Below the pieces are notes generated by a model. The model was given only the letters and a program-made list of their open reading frames with translations. It was not told the DNA's origin and did no database searches. Source: Phalacrocorax aristotelis (taxonomy: Eukaryota > Chordata > Aves > Suliformes > Phalacrocoracidae). From it: a DNA stretch of 64,000 nucleotides. The DNA lies in NCBI RefSeq assembly GCF_949628215.1, contig NC_134282.1, positions 13,762,223-13,826,222 of the forward strand. Direction: 5' to 3'. Positions 1 to 11,800 of the stretch are shown here, piece after piece (within the stretch, counting starts at the first letter, position 1; the number at the start of each line of letters is the position of its first letter). The position numbers and the translations under genes are program-made.

Positions 1-3000
1 ATTAAGTTTATGGACCTGGTTCTGTTCTCACACCCACATGTATACAATTGTTTTATGGTGATGTAAAACAGAATTAATAAACCGCTTATGAGGATAGCCT
101 AAGGAAACACTTTGCTGTAGTAGTTTCATGTGAACTACAAAACTAAAGATAAACAATCCATTTTTACTTTTTGAAAAAAAAAAAAAAAAAAAGAAGTACA
201 AAACCAATTCTATCAAATACTGATTATTTTCTTCACAGCTGATTTCAGCGAGAACCCCTAATGGGCTCATTCAGTACATTAACACTTAGACCCACAGGTA
301 CAGAATTAACTCTCAGGGGAATGGCACTTAAATGCCAGACCTACTTTTGTTTAACATTTTTCTGTCTTCTTTCCTTACAGCTTGTTTGCATTAATTACAA
401 ATACTGCACATGTCAGCTTTAAAAACATACTTGCAGTTACCTTGCAAGAATCAGTACTACCATCAAAAAGGACTGCCCAGTCCACCACCACCTTTTTTCC
501 CCCCCATGTCTATTGTCTAAGAAAATCCACAGTGGATCAATAAATTTGCAACTTGTCCAAAACAGAGCCCTGGAATACTTTCAAAGGGCAGACCATAAGA
601 GCTGGTGAGCCAACCACTAAAATAAAGGGGGGTTCTTCAGAACTGTCCCACAAATTTCAATGTAATGTTTTAAGCCAAGGCAGAGTTCTACTGTTTAGCC
701 TTAAACTATTACTGAAATTGGTCTGTAATTACTTTGTACCCCATTACAAAAATAGCCATGTGTTTTAAAAGAAATTATACAGTAATCCACAGTATCATTA
801 ATTTTGGTTCAAACAGAAACAGAATGAAATGATTAAATATGTCAACTGTATAATTTGTCAATAATCTAAATATTCCAACAATTAGTAGATACCTAAGCTT
901 CCGCAATCTCAGTGCTCAGCTGGAACAAGTATCATTAAAATATTATATAAAAAGGCACAAAGACATGTGCACACACTGAGGACACAAAGAAGCCAGATTA
1001 CTCTTATCATCAATAAAAGATTTACTCTGTTTCTTTAGTGGACTTGTCATTTGTTTGCAAGGGGAATTCTAGCTCCTGGAGAAAAAAAAAAAAACACCAA
1101 CCAAAAAAAAATCTCTGGGATGAAACAATGACTTTACATATTTAGCCTCCTCATGACCAGTATAATCCATATATTGAAAACTGAATTCACCTTAAGGAAA
1201 TACTTCAGAAGCAGTTCTGTTAAACCACCTAAAGCCACTTGTGGTGCCAGGCTGTGTTTGCAAGCACATATTCCTTGATGATTAAGTGTCATCACTTGTT
1301 CTCTAGAGCAACAACATTCCCACATATACAGACACATTCCTCCTACTGATCTGCTTGGTCAAGTTGTGTTTTGTGCTAGAGGGAAACACGCTCTGTGTTT
1401 AAATTAAGAGGGAACAAAAATATCCTTCACTTTCAAACTTGTTCGCCTTGCAACTGGTCCCTCAAAAACCATTAAAAAATGGCATTATAAATGAAAAAAA
1501 TATCCTTATTGCAACCATACTCACTCTTCATGACAAGGGAATTCAACTGAGCAGCACATCAAGTAATTTATATTTCAGACTAGCAGCTCTACACAAATGG
1601 AAAGATACTGCTTTTGATTACACAGTGTAACAGTACTAATTCAACAGACAAGCTAAACACTTCCCCATGAAGAGACCAAGACACTTTTGCTTAAGTAAGC
1701 AGCAGTGAGGGACAGAGCCATAAATCATGACTCTCCAGAATATGCCACCAACGTAAAGAAAACTTTGAGAAATAATCTGTTAATTCAGATCCTCGCCAGG
1801 AGCATGTTTCACACAAAACTCCTCTAGCTCACATAACCATGGTGGTCATTCCACTGTAACTTTACAGCACCAAATATTGATGATAAATGTCACAACTGTT
1901 TTATTTTTTTTCCTGTTTTAATTAGAAATGCATTTTTTGGTCAAAGCTATGGTGATCCTATCCAAGCCCACTGTATATCACAGAGAGAAGCAATGTCACG
2001 TCCACCGCTGTGGTCTACCTCCACAGCCTAATTATTCCACCTAAGGAAAGAAACAAAAGCCTGGCCAAAAAACCCTCTAAATTTTATTTGATTTTATTTT
2101 GCACCAGCAACTTGCATTGTGCAGCCTCTAAACCAGGTGCTACAAAGAACTCGGACTGCCAACTTTGTGTGTCTTCAAGGATGAGTATTTTCAAGGGAAA
2201 AGTATGGGACAGAAGAACAACTTTGCTGCTTTGCACCTTCACAGCTACATTCACTTACTTTTAATTTCCAAACACACACACCCACACTACACACCATTTC
2301 ATTTGTTATTCACCATTTATTTCAAGCTGGAGCCTAAAGGTATCTACACAAGTGATCATTACCCATCTGAAGTGGTGTACACTGATGCTACATCCATTCA
2401 TAAATGCTCCCCAAAGGGTTGGGATGATGGTGCCCCTGGAGCAGGGGTAACCCAAACACTGTCTCTTGCTGGCTCAGGTCCTGGGTACATCACTCTGTCT
2501 TTACCCTTCACCTGTAAGAGGCAGGCAGCAGCTTTTTCGTACAGTCCTCTCAAAAAGGGCACAAAACTCCCAAGAGACCTAGAGGAGGTTTTTCCCCAAC
2601 ACAGGTTTATGTAGTACTTTTAGATACTGTAGCGACAAGATGGGACAGAAGTAGCATCAGTAGAGAAGTAAGAAACAGAAAATCGGGCAGAGAGATGGAG
2701 GCAGGCATAGAGCACTGAATTTTCGGCCTCCCCTCCACCAAGCAGACCAACTCTTTCAGTACTTCTAATAAGTGTGTCAGGACAGCTGAATTACCAAATT
2801 CTCTTGTTTGCGCACCAGAGGTGCTTCAGAGGGAAAGGCCTATCAATCACTGTTACTCACAACGCCCATTTTGGCTGAGCCCAAAAAAGTCAACAGAAAT
2901 GGCAATACTACACACTGTATTTCCAAGTGAGTCCTTGCACAGCCAGACCAGTCAGCAATTACTGCTTGAAGCATTTGTGACCAGCATTTGATGGACGCGG

Positions 3001-5809
3001 GGGCAGAGGAAAGCCTGCTGGCTCAGAGCACTCCCACAGCCCGCCGGGCTGCCCACACCTCCCAGACAGGCTGGCTCTGGAAAGCCACCCACACTGCTGC
3101 AGCCCTCTCCATTACAAACCCCCTGCCAATGCACCCTCCCACCCCCCACATTTCGGGAGCACATATAGGCGGCAACAAACCATGGGGCCCATCTCAAAAC
3201 CTGCCTGTTTCCTGCCATTACAACCTGTGGCCCCAATGCCTGCCTCAGTGCAGCCACGCTCCAGCTGGCCAAGTCCCCGCAGCCGCTCCAGGGAACAGAT
3301 TCAAAGGTGGTGAAGCCATTTCCCATGCAAACAGCTGATTAATATAACATTTTAGGTGGGAACATCACTTACAACAGCTGCCAAGAGCAGTGTCTGCTTC
3401 TAGTGTAATGACAAATGTCTTTTCCACTTGCTCTCCGCACGTCCTGGACTGCATTACAGAATAAGCAACACACACGCACCAAGTACGGTGCAACAGAAAT
3501 ATTTTAACGCTGATGTTTTAACACAGAAACTTTTGTATCTTCACCATACAGGAGACACTGTTTCAGAGCTCAGCAGTGCACTTCTTTGTGGTTGCTTGAA
3601 ATGTGAAGCTGAGGCAAAGGAGCACAGGAGGGATTTCTGCAAACATGGTTTGCCACAGGGCTGCACTGACTGCTCATTGCTCAAGTAACCACTGCTGTGC
3701 AACAGGCAGTTCTCTTGCTATAACTTTTCCAAGCCTTTCCAAGTAAAGCAGTAAAGTCTTATTAAGAAATAAAGATGCAGCTCTGCAGTCGGTTTTAGAC
3801 ACTCTTGTTACAGCTGATTTCTGAAGTGAACACCACTAATGGACGGTTTTAAAATCTGACAGGGTGTCTTTGCGCACTGCTTTACACCAAATTGTACAAA
3901 GTATCAAGAGATGAGAAATTAAAATGCAGGTTTCTAGAACTGGAGGCACACTAAGGTCTGCCCCTCTTCAGGAAATACAGCACAGACTCAGGGAAAGTGT
4001 TCAAGGGTTAAAACTGGGATAAAAACAAGTAACACAGCAGGCAGTGTCTGGGGTCATGAAACTACTCAAGGAGTGGTTTCAATTCAGCAGAGCCTGCTAC
4101 AATTCAGGCTACTAATGTTTAAATTAAAAAGAATTAAGATTTTCCTGTGTGAATACATATATATAAATGTATCAGTGTTTTCTAACACTAGTTTGTGTAG
4201 CATCATTTTTCTTATTTATATAGATGTAGCGGTCTACTTCTCGCCTGCTCCATCATAGAGTGCTGTCTGCACTACGAACTCTTTGCTTTCCACACCTTTG
4301 AACACCAGCAGGATTAAAGAAAAATCCTTACCGTGCCAGCTATTCACTTCTATCAGCTTGAGATCCCACAACTCAAGTATGTAGTTAAAAAACGCATTAT
4401 TTGAATTGATATTTTTGAGAAAATGTGATTGGAAGGACTATTTCCAGAGGAGCTTGACTTAGAATCTTGCTGCCCTGACCACAGACACAGAAGCTCAATA
4501 TTTTACTCAAAGCATGCAGGCTGCACCTGCGAGGGACAGCGAAGGGAACAGCGGTGCTCACACGCCCCTGACAGACTGTGAACTACACTGCTCACCACAA
4601 CCTCAGAGAAATCCTCTGCAGGACTAAAAGCAGCAAAGCATTAAGAAAACTGGAAATTAGAAGCTCACTGAGCATGGTATTCATCAACACCTTTTTTTTA
4701 AAAATAATTTTTTTATACCAGTTATCAACGAAGTCAGCAGTTTTCCTACTAAAATTAGAACTTGCTGACAAGACTTGCTTCTCAAAATAAGGAGCTTCTT
4801 TCTGCACACTAGAAGAAAATAAAGCTAGATATTAAAAATAACTTGATTACACTCTTGAGTAAGCAAGCCAAGAAATGAAACTATTTTGGATTTCATGTGG
4901 TAATAATCTAGTGGGATGAAATACCTTTGTATGCCTAGAATAGAAATCAGAAGTACAGATTCTAAAAAACTATTAGGGCGAGAAATACGTTTTGGTATAT
5001 AGTTGGGCATACATGCGCTTATCTCTCTCCAAGGGTATTTCCTGTATACATTCTTTTATTTTACATGCTGAAGATAAAATTTCTTTCTATCTTCTGGCCC
5101 CTTGAAACTGAAGCAATGACAAAATGCAACGAGCAAAAAGCAAGCCAGCCTCTGAGGGCCGGGAAGGGGCACTGAAGCCTCCAGCTGACATTTGCACGAA
5201 GTAGGAAACTTCATCAGCAGTTGCTACAGTTTAAAGAAGAAGCGAATGACGCTATGCTTTTTCCAGCCTTGGAAAAACATGTTCATCGACACCTTGTCTC
5301 AGGGAAAAGGAAAAAAAAAAGGGGGTGGGGGGGGGTGGGGGGGGGGAAGAAAGTCGGGGAGACTCACTTCCTATTAAGGAATCTTTTTTCCTTTTCAGGG
5401 GGGTTACTCTATGACTCACTCCGGCGGACTAAAGGACTTACAGCCAAGCGGTTCCTCCCGACAGCAACCTGGGGAGCCCTGCCCCGGCCGGCGCCGCACC
5501 CCCTCCCGCACTGCCGAGCCCGCTCCCGCGGCCAGAGCGGTGTTTTAAAGTGCCGGGTGGAGGAGGGGGATGGGGAAAAAATATTAATAAATCGGCCGAT
5601 TCCCAGCCTCCGCACAGGAGATGGAAGGGTTCTCCCTTCCCGGCGGATGTTACCGAGCCGGGGGGCACAAAGGCGCCGGTACCTCCCGGCCAGCAGCGCA
5701 TCCCCGCCACGGCCGCCCTCACCGCGCCCGAACACACCTCCCACAGCCGGGGCACCGCGCCGCGGGGCTCCGCCACCGCACCCAACCCCCGCACCGCACC
5801 GCGCCTCAC
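1..5809 (-). other. Intron 1 of the leftmost gene, no exon recognised
   Basis: By position this is the first intron, beginning at the donor at 5809. I searched the minus strand for lysyl-hydroxylase N-terminal coding sequence and saw none. Contents are unique AT-rich sequence with A/T homopolymers (around 175 and 1083) and a poly-G tract at 5321-5346. The open frames here, including one of 149 codons at 2165-2614, resemble no family I know. Confidence 0.45.
5311..5346 (+). repeat. A10 then G-rich tract (G5-T-G9-T-G10)
   Basis: Ten A are followed by 24 G broken only by two T. This meets the pattern for an intramolecular G-quadruplex on the plus strand, which is the template strand of the gene starting at 5933. 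It is just inside intron 1, by the CpG-island edge. Confidence 0.85.
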
Positions 5810-5933
5810 CTGCGGGGCCGGGCCCGGGGCGCCGCTCCGCCGCCGCCGACAGCGCCAGGGCCACCAGCAGCAGCAGCAGCGGCGGCGGCGGCGGCAGGAG
5901 GAGGCGCGGCGGCCGGGCGCCGCTCCACGCCAT
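5810..5933 (-). CDS. First coding exon of a secreted/ER protein, possibly PLOD2
   Basis: The ATG at 5933-5931 has a good start context (AAG before, G after). It opens about 41 codons encoding a signal peptide: a short basic N-terminus, a Pro run, then a Leu/Val/Ala core ending near AAAERRPGPG. The frame meets a consensus donor (GCAG|GTGAG) at 5810/5809, leaving one base of the next codon. It lies in a CpG island with a TATA box upstream. In mammals PLOD2, an ER lysyl hydroxylase that modifies collagen, sits next to the PLSCR cluster in the same orientation, and its first exon is likewise mostly signal peptide. The PLOD2 name rests on synteny only: no hydroxylase or glycosyltransferase domain lies in the window, since the next exon would be beyond the left edge. 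Codon use is extremely GC-rich, as expected in a CpG island. Confidence 0.55.
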
Positions 5934-6117
5934 CTTCCCCCTCCGCACCCGCCGGCCTGCCGCCGCTCCCCGCGCCGCCAGCCCCCGAGAGCGGGGTGAA
6001 ACGGGGCGGGGGTGGAAAACGAGGGGGAAAAACGGGTGCCTGAGGAGCCGCCGCGCCCGGGGTGCCGCTCCTCCTCCGAAGCGGGCAGAAGCGAGGGGCG
6101 CTGCCGCCCGCCCCAGG

Positions 6118-6124
6118 CTTTATA
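6118..6124 (-). promoter_or_regulatory. TATA box of the leftmost gene
   Basis: The minus strand reads TATAAAG, about 185 bases upstream of the signal-peptide ATG. A start site about 30 bases downstream would give a 5' UTR of about 150 bases. A TATA box within a CpG island fits an inducible gene. No initiator was checked. Confidence 0.5.
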
Positions 6125-6202
6125 CGGCGGTGGGAGGACCCGGGCAGCGAGGGCGCCCGGCGGCGCAACAGGAGCCGCTTGTGGCCGCCGCGACCGGGTG
6201 CA

Positions 6203-6204
<2 letters not shown>

Positions 6205-6247
<43 letters not shown>

Positions 6248-6251
6248 TCCT

Positions 6252-6282
<31 letters not shown>
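6205..6282. repeat. CTG(13) followed by CCG(10) triplet block
   Basis: Thirteen uninterrupted CTG units (6205-6243) are followed by a short CTC/CTG interruption and ten CCG units (6253-6282). On the minus strand, in the direction of the gene, this reads CGG then CAG. It lies about 80-160 bases upstream of the TATA box, so it is probably promoter rather than transcript. Such blocks are length-polymorphic in vertebrates. Confidence 0.9.
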
Positions 6283-6283
<1 letters not shown>

Positions 6284-6609
6284 GGGAGGGGCGGGCGGCC
6301 AAGCCCTGCCTCGGGCCCCGCCGCCGAAGGTGCGCGGCGCTGCACACGCCCGGCCGCCGCCGCGGGGATGGAGCGGGCCGGGCCGGGCCGGGCGGAGCGC
6401 TCGGGAGGGCGGACACGGCAGCCGCCCCGGGTCGAGCCTGGCTCGGGCCAGCGCCGTGCCTCCGCTCGCCGTACCTGCCCGGGCGCGGCGCCGAGCTGGC
6501 CTCAGCTCCTGGGAGCGTTCTGGGCGGCGCTGGCCGCCTGGGGAGCTGTACTCCCCCTCAGAGCTTTTTGTCAGTGGTTTCGTTGGCCGCCATTACGTCC
6601 CGATAAACG

Positions 6610-8354
6610 TATTCCTGAAAATTTAATGATGTTCGGGAGGTGGCGAGCAACTGAAGCCGTTACTCCACGAGCCAACAGCAAACAATCTAACCCTTTCACG
6701 TATGGGCATAGGGACATCGGGACGGCGCTGCCCGTCCAATCTGCTTGTGAACAACCTACCTGTCAAACGCTCCCATCATTTTATCATTCAAACTTCCATA
6801 GAGGAACGCACACGTTTGCCTAATCTTAATGCACAAAACTATTACACTTTTATCATTAAAGAAACACCCAACAAATCACCATATTACTGAAGGCAAGCAT
6901 GGTGATGATGAAGGAGATGTACTTGCCCACCTCCACTCTTTTTCCTGTGGTGATACAACCTATATTCAGAAAAATACTGCAAACAATATCTTAAATGTTT
7001 AAAAGTCATGTAAAATTATAAAAGCAGATGGCAACCTATTGGAAACAGTGTGAATCTACACCTTGGAAATATTATTTGAGGACCAAAGGCATAATCCAAA
7101 ACAAAAATTAGTGCTGAAAGCAGTATTCATGTGTTTTAGATCCACCTAGATAATCGTCAAATAGACACCTCATTTTTTATCCTAAATGCCTCTATGGGCC
7201 TAACAGATGTGCTTTTTTGGACCCCTGTTGGAAAGAAAAAAAGGGGGAAAGAAGGGAAAACTTGACTTTGGCTACTGCAACCATAAGAACTGCATGCTTT
7301 TGCCTGGAACCCACACCAAAAATCAAAGCCTGCATTACGTGCCCAGATGCTTTTATGCTTAATTGGGAGAGCTCATTTGCTGTGGACCAGGCAGCGAACA
7401 CAGCAGGGAGGGAGGTAGAGCAAACCAAAGAAAACAAACTGGGTCCTCGGTCCCAAGGAGCTCCTAGAAGAGAGAAGGCCCAGGAAAGCAGCAATGGGGA
7501 AACACTGAAAATGCATTAATGCAATGATGAAGCTGCAGTTGCCAACTCAGGAGAGACAGAAAAGACCCTCCAGTTCTTGGGCAATTACTCATGACCTACT
7601 TTCTCCTGACACCTCTGTCAGGCACGCAGAGATTCACCAGAGAACAAATATCTTTTGAATGCAGACAGTACGACCACATTTACGCACACATCCATGAACG
7701 GCCTCTGCTCACTCTTCCAAGAACCAGCACTACTGCTGCTGGTCAGCTTACTGCGTTAACTGAAAGCGAGAAATGCCGTCACTGGGATGATACTGCAAGT
7801 ACTTCTACCATCATTTTTTAAAAAACACATTCACCATTTCAAATCAGAAATTGGGCCTATGAAAAATGAAGATGGAAGGAATAGTTACTATATTACAGCT
7901 ATAGTTTTAAGGTAGAAAACAGATAACCAAGCATTTCAAGAGAGGTCCTCAACAGATTGAACGTCACCTCAGATCTACAACAGCTTAACAGTAACCCTTG
8001 TACTTGGAGATACAAAGAAAGTGTAATTACAAAGCTGAAATTATTTTTGTTATTATAAAATCAAGAAGGAATTAAATCAGAGGAGACATGTAGAACACAC
8101 TTAGTACCATAAGCCATGAAAGAAAAGGCAGATTACTTCAATAAAGTCTAGGGAGAAAAAGAAAGGACTGTTGGGCATCATTTCAGAATATCTTGGTGGT
8201 TATGTCACGGCTCCCATGGATGGGACAGGAAGGAGATGAATCTTCAGCCTTGAGAACTGAGAGTAAACTCAGCAGCTAAGTGTCCCATACAAACACAGTG
8301 CTCTGAGAAATCACAGCTCAGCACCTCGCCTCTGTCAGAAGCAGCAGCTACTTT
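6610..8354. other. Intergenic, nothing recognised
   Basis: AT-rich unique sequence between the CpG island and the first CR1 fragment. Overlapping 100-codon frames on both strands at 7192-7519 show no family resemblance. I see no RNA gene or repeat. Confidence 0.5.
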
Positions 8355-8886
8355 CATAGAATCACAGAATCGTTTAAGTTGGAAAAGACATTTAAGATCA
8401 TTGAGTCCAACTGTTAACTCAGCACTGCCAAGTCCACCTCTAAACCATTTCCCTAAGCACCACATCTACGCGTCTTTTAAATACCTCCAGGGATGGTGAC
8501 TCAGCTACTTTCCTGGGCAGCCTGGTCCAGTGCTTGACAGCCCTTTCAGTGAAGGAATTTTCCCTAATATACAATCTAAACCTCCCCTGGTGCAACTTGA
8601 GGCTGTTTCCTCTTGTCCTATCCCTTGTTATTTGGGAGAAGAGACCAACCCCCACCTCACTACAACCTCCTTTCAGGTAGTTGTAGAGAGTGATAAGGTC
8701 TCCCCTCAGCCTCCTTTTCACCAGGCTCAATAATGACAGTTCCCTCAGCTGCTCCTCATAAAACTTGTTCTCCAGATCCTTCACCAGCTTTGTTGCCCTT
8801 CTCTGGACACGCTCCAGCACCTCAATGTCTTTCTTGTAATGAGGGGCCCAAAACTGAACACAGTATTTGAGGTGCGGCCTCACCAG
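8355..8886 (-). mobile_element. CR1 LINE, 3'-terminal fragment
   Basis: The minus strand translates, with few interruptions, into the C-terminal end of CR1 ORF2 (reverse transcriptase tail). Recognisable pieces are [32 protein letters not shown] and [14 protein letters not shown]. This is followed by a short 3' UTR ending in the diagnostic ATTCTGTG/ATTCTATG octamers at 8355-8370. CR1 copies are usually 5'-truncated and end in this octamer rather than poly-A, as here. The open frame of about 157 codons is LINE sequence, not a host gene, and looks fairly young. Confidence 0.93.
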
Positions 8887-8889
8887 TTT

Positions 8890-11800
8890 AACAGAAACAA
8901 TTTTTTTATGCACCAGAGACTAATACACAGGTCTGGAAACAGCACTGTTAGGTGGAAACCAATGGGCGTAAAGAGGAGGAAGCATCCAAGACAAATCCTA
9001 AGAGGCATTTTGTTATCAAAAAGTACATGTAAACAGTAACAGGGAAAAATGAAAAGAATTAGTGAAAGAAGGCTGTAAATATGCAATAATGAAAGAAAAG
9101 GAAATAGCTGGCAAAGACGGATTTCTAATGTATGAGGAAAATGATTTGAGAGAACTGTGATATAAACACAGCTCATACTTGTTGAGTGCAAGTCCAGACT
9201 TTGACTAGAAATTTTCCTTGGTCTCTTGAAAGCTAATTTCATTTTTGACTCTTCTTACAAACACAAGCTTTGCTCCCAGAGAGAAAACAGAGCGGAAAGC
9301 TACCCAAAACACTTCCTTCAAAGCAACAGATGTGGCCAAGACATCTCCTATGCCCAGAGGCTTCACTCGGACACTGGCCGATGGAAAGGAAAATGCTTGT
9401 GAAACTGAGCGCTACCAGCTGCACAGTGCCCAAGGGCACTGTCTTGCCCTGCCTCCACAGACATTTGGGTTAGAATTGCTACTTTTGTCCAGAAATACCA
9501 ACTTCAAGGCCTGAACTGGCAGCTGGTGGTTAGCAGGGTCTTCAGCTCTCCCAGTGCTGTTGCAAGCTGCTTCAGTACTGTATTACTGTTATATTGTACT
9601 CAACACTTAAATCTCTGAACTGCCAAGTAGGAACTTAGCCTCAAATCAAAATAATTTTAAATAATAACATAGTGTGTAATGTAATGTGCATGTATGTGTG
9701 TTATACTGCAGAGGTTAACTCCAGAAAGTTTCTACAAATGTGCCGAGAACCACTGTCACATTCTTGCTGTTGTCACTATTTGCTCCTTTGACTTTTGACT
9801 TTATCAAGCCTTTTTAATAAAGAACAAAACCTTCCTTTTCCTCTGCGACAAGGCAATTTCTTCATGATAAACTACTCAGTTTGGTTAAGTGGGCATGGAG
9901 GAGGGGAGAGAGTCCATTACAGTTACTTGTGGGGCTCTGAATATGGGAGTCTAAGGAGTTTTCTTGTCCTACAACTTCAGCAATAGTGAGCAAAACCAAA
10001 AAGGGAGCAACTGCAAGCAGTCCTTTCTTCAGAAAGTCACTATGAAAAGTGATTTTCTGTAACCTTACAACCAGTTGCCAAATTAATTTTTTTTAAAACT
10101 CAGTGAATTTTGAACAGATCAGCCATAATGTCTAGAATTCAGCTGGTAGATATTTGGGCAAAATTCTACAGGACCTCTGCAGGAGACAACAGCTTCCTGA
10201 ATTCTTAGCAATCTCCATTCCTTCAGTGCCTTTTCCTCAGATGTCTAGATCTTTTGCAACCTCAGTAACTCCCGGTCTGTATCTGGCTGGCCGTACCTCC
10301 TTTTCTCCATCTCTTTCACAATTGTCTGTAAGAAATTACCACGGGGTTGGCAACTTCCATCTTCCCCAAACCACCAAGAATTTTATATTTCAAAATGCAT
10401 ATAGCTGGTGCCACGTGCAATGGAAACAGACATAGTTCATTGCATCGCCAGCCCGTCACTGCAGCCAGGCAGAGCTAGGTCCTGTCGTACGAATCTGCCT
10501 TCTAAACTACAGAAGCTTCCTATAAGAGGCTTTTTTCATATCCATTAACTACTCTTCATTTCACTGTCTTTAAGAAGAACAAAGCCTATGCTCCTGCTGT
10601 GCTTTGCCTGTCCTTGAACTCACCTCACCTTGCATCTAGGCCTGAAAATCTTTTATTCTGGAGCCCCACTAGAATACCTTTTCCACAGACGCTAAAGGAG
10701 AGCAGTGTTGGTACATGAACTTCCTTCCCTAATCTTGCAACACTGAAATTGTTCATTATACAGTAATAAATCAAAAGAGAAGAAAAATAACAAGATTGGT
10801 CTGCAGAAAACCATGGGACAGAAAGAATTGTCAAGAATTCACCAGGAGCAGTATTCCAAGAATTAAAAAAAAACCCAAACAAACAACTCATCATCCAAGG
10901 ATCCTAAGCCCCTTACCTCAATAAAGGTCATAAAGAGTTTTCTAATGTATAATGAATTTGATGTATAACAGCCAAAAGTCTATTTCATCTGGGCAAAAGT
11001 CAGTAATTCCTTATGTGTTTTCAATAGCAGCAGCCATTAGTCATTTGGTATGAAGAACAAATTAATTCCTCTCTCATTCTGTCCTAGCTTGTCCCCTCAA
11101 ATATCTTTCTAGTTTCATAAAATTTGTCTTCTCTTTTTGTTACAACGGTAATTCCATATCTCTGTGATTTCACTGCCTGGGTCAAATGCATACAAACTAT
11201 ACAATTAAACAGAAGTTTTTGGCTTCATGTGGTTATATCACTCATCTAATTTATTATATCAAAGTAGTAACCCTGAGTTTAGCTTTGAGATTAAATTAGT
11301 AAAACACCTTTGGGTTAGTAAGTCATACTTATTTTTTCCAGTTCAATTATTTACCTTGTATAATTTGTAAAAAGAAAATACTGGTTTTGAATTATAAATT
11401 CAACACATACCATTATTTTACATGAGTTGGGGGTAGCTGAAAATGGAAGCTTGTTATTATAGAATAATATTAATAGAAATTAACATACCAAAATAATAGA
11501 AAACTTAAAAATCCCTTTTCAGTCACAGGAAAAATTGTTCTTCAGATATATTTTATTTAGATGCTTGTGGCTGTTTTAATTTGACTTCAAATCAATGAAA
11601 TACTAGAACTAAACTAGAATTAAAAAAAAAGATTTATGTATATATTTCACAAAAATACATCAATATGAATGTAAAGGCCCATCTGGCAATAATGTGGCAT
11701 TAAAATGTGCATCACGTTGTGTATGTGTATGTGAGCCTTTAATAAGGGCCTCTTAAGTACTTCAACCCTAATAAGAAATCTTCCATACATATTTTATTTT

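Larger units (their letters stand above)
5400..6560. promoter_or_regulatory. CpG island over the leftmost promoter and first exon
   Basis: Base composition jumps to very GC-rich with abundant CpG between AT-rich flanks. The island covers the first coding exon, the TATA box and the triplet block. It contains GC-box-like runs such as GGGGCGGG. Borders are by eye. Long frames across it on both strands are by-products of the composition. Confidence 0.75.

Noticed and set aside
2165-2614. 149-codon plus-strand frame in the left intron
   Set aside because: No recognisable motif, no splice or promoter context, and composition like the surrounding non-coding sequence.
5221-6606. 461-codon plus-strand open frame and several overlapping Pro/Ala/Gln-rich frames on both strands
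   Set aside because: They arise from CpG-island composition and triplet repeats. They have no domain, start in low-quality sequence, and conflict with the spliced minus-strand exon.
8440-8913. 157-codon minus-strand frame
   Set aside because: It is the reverse-transcriptase tail of a truncated CR1 LINE, not a host gene.
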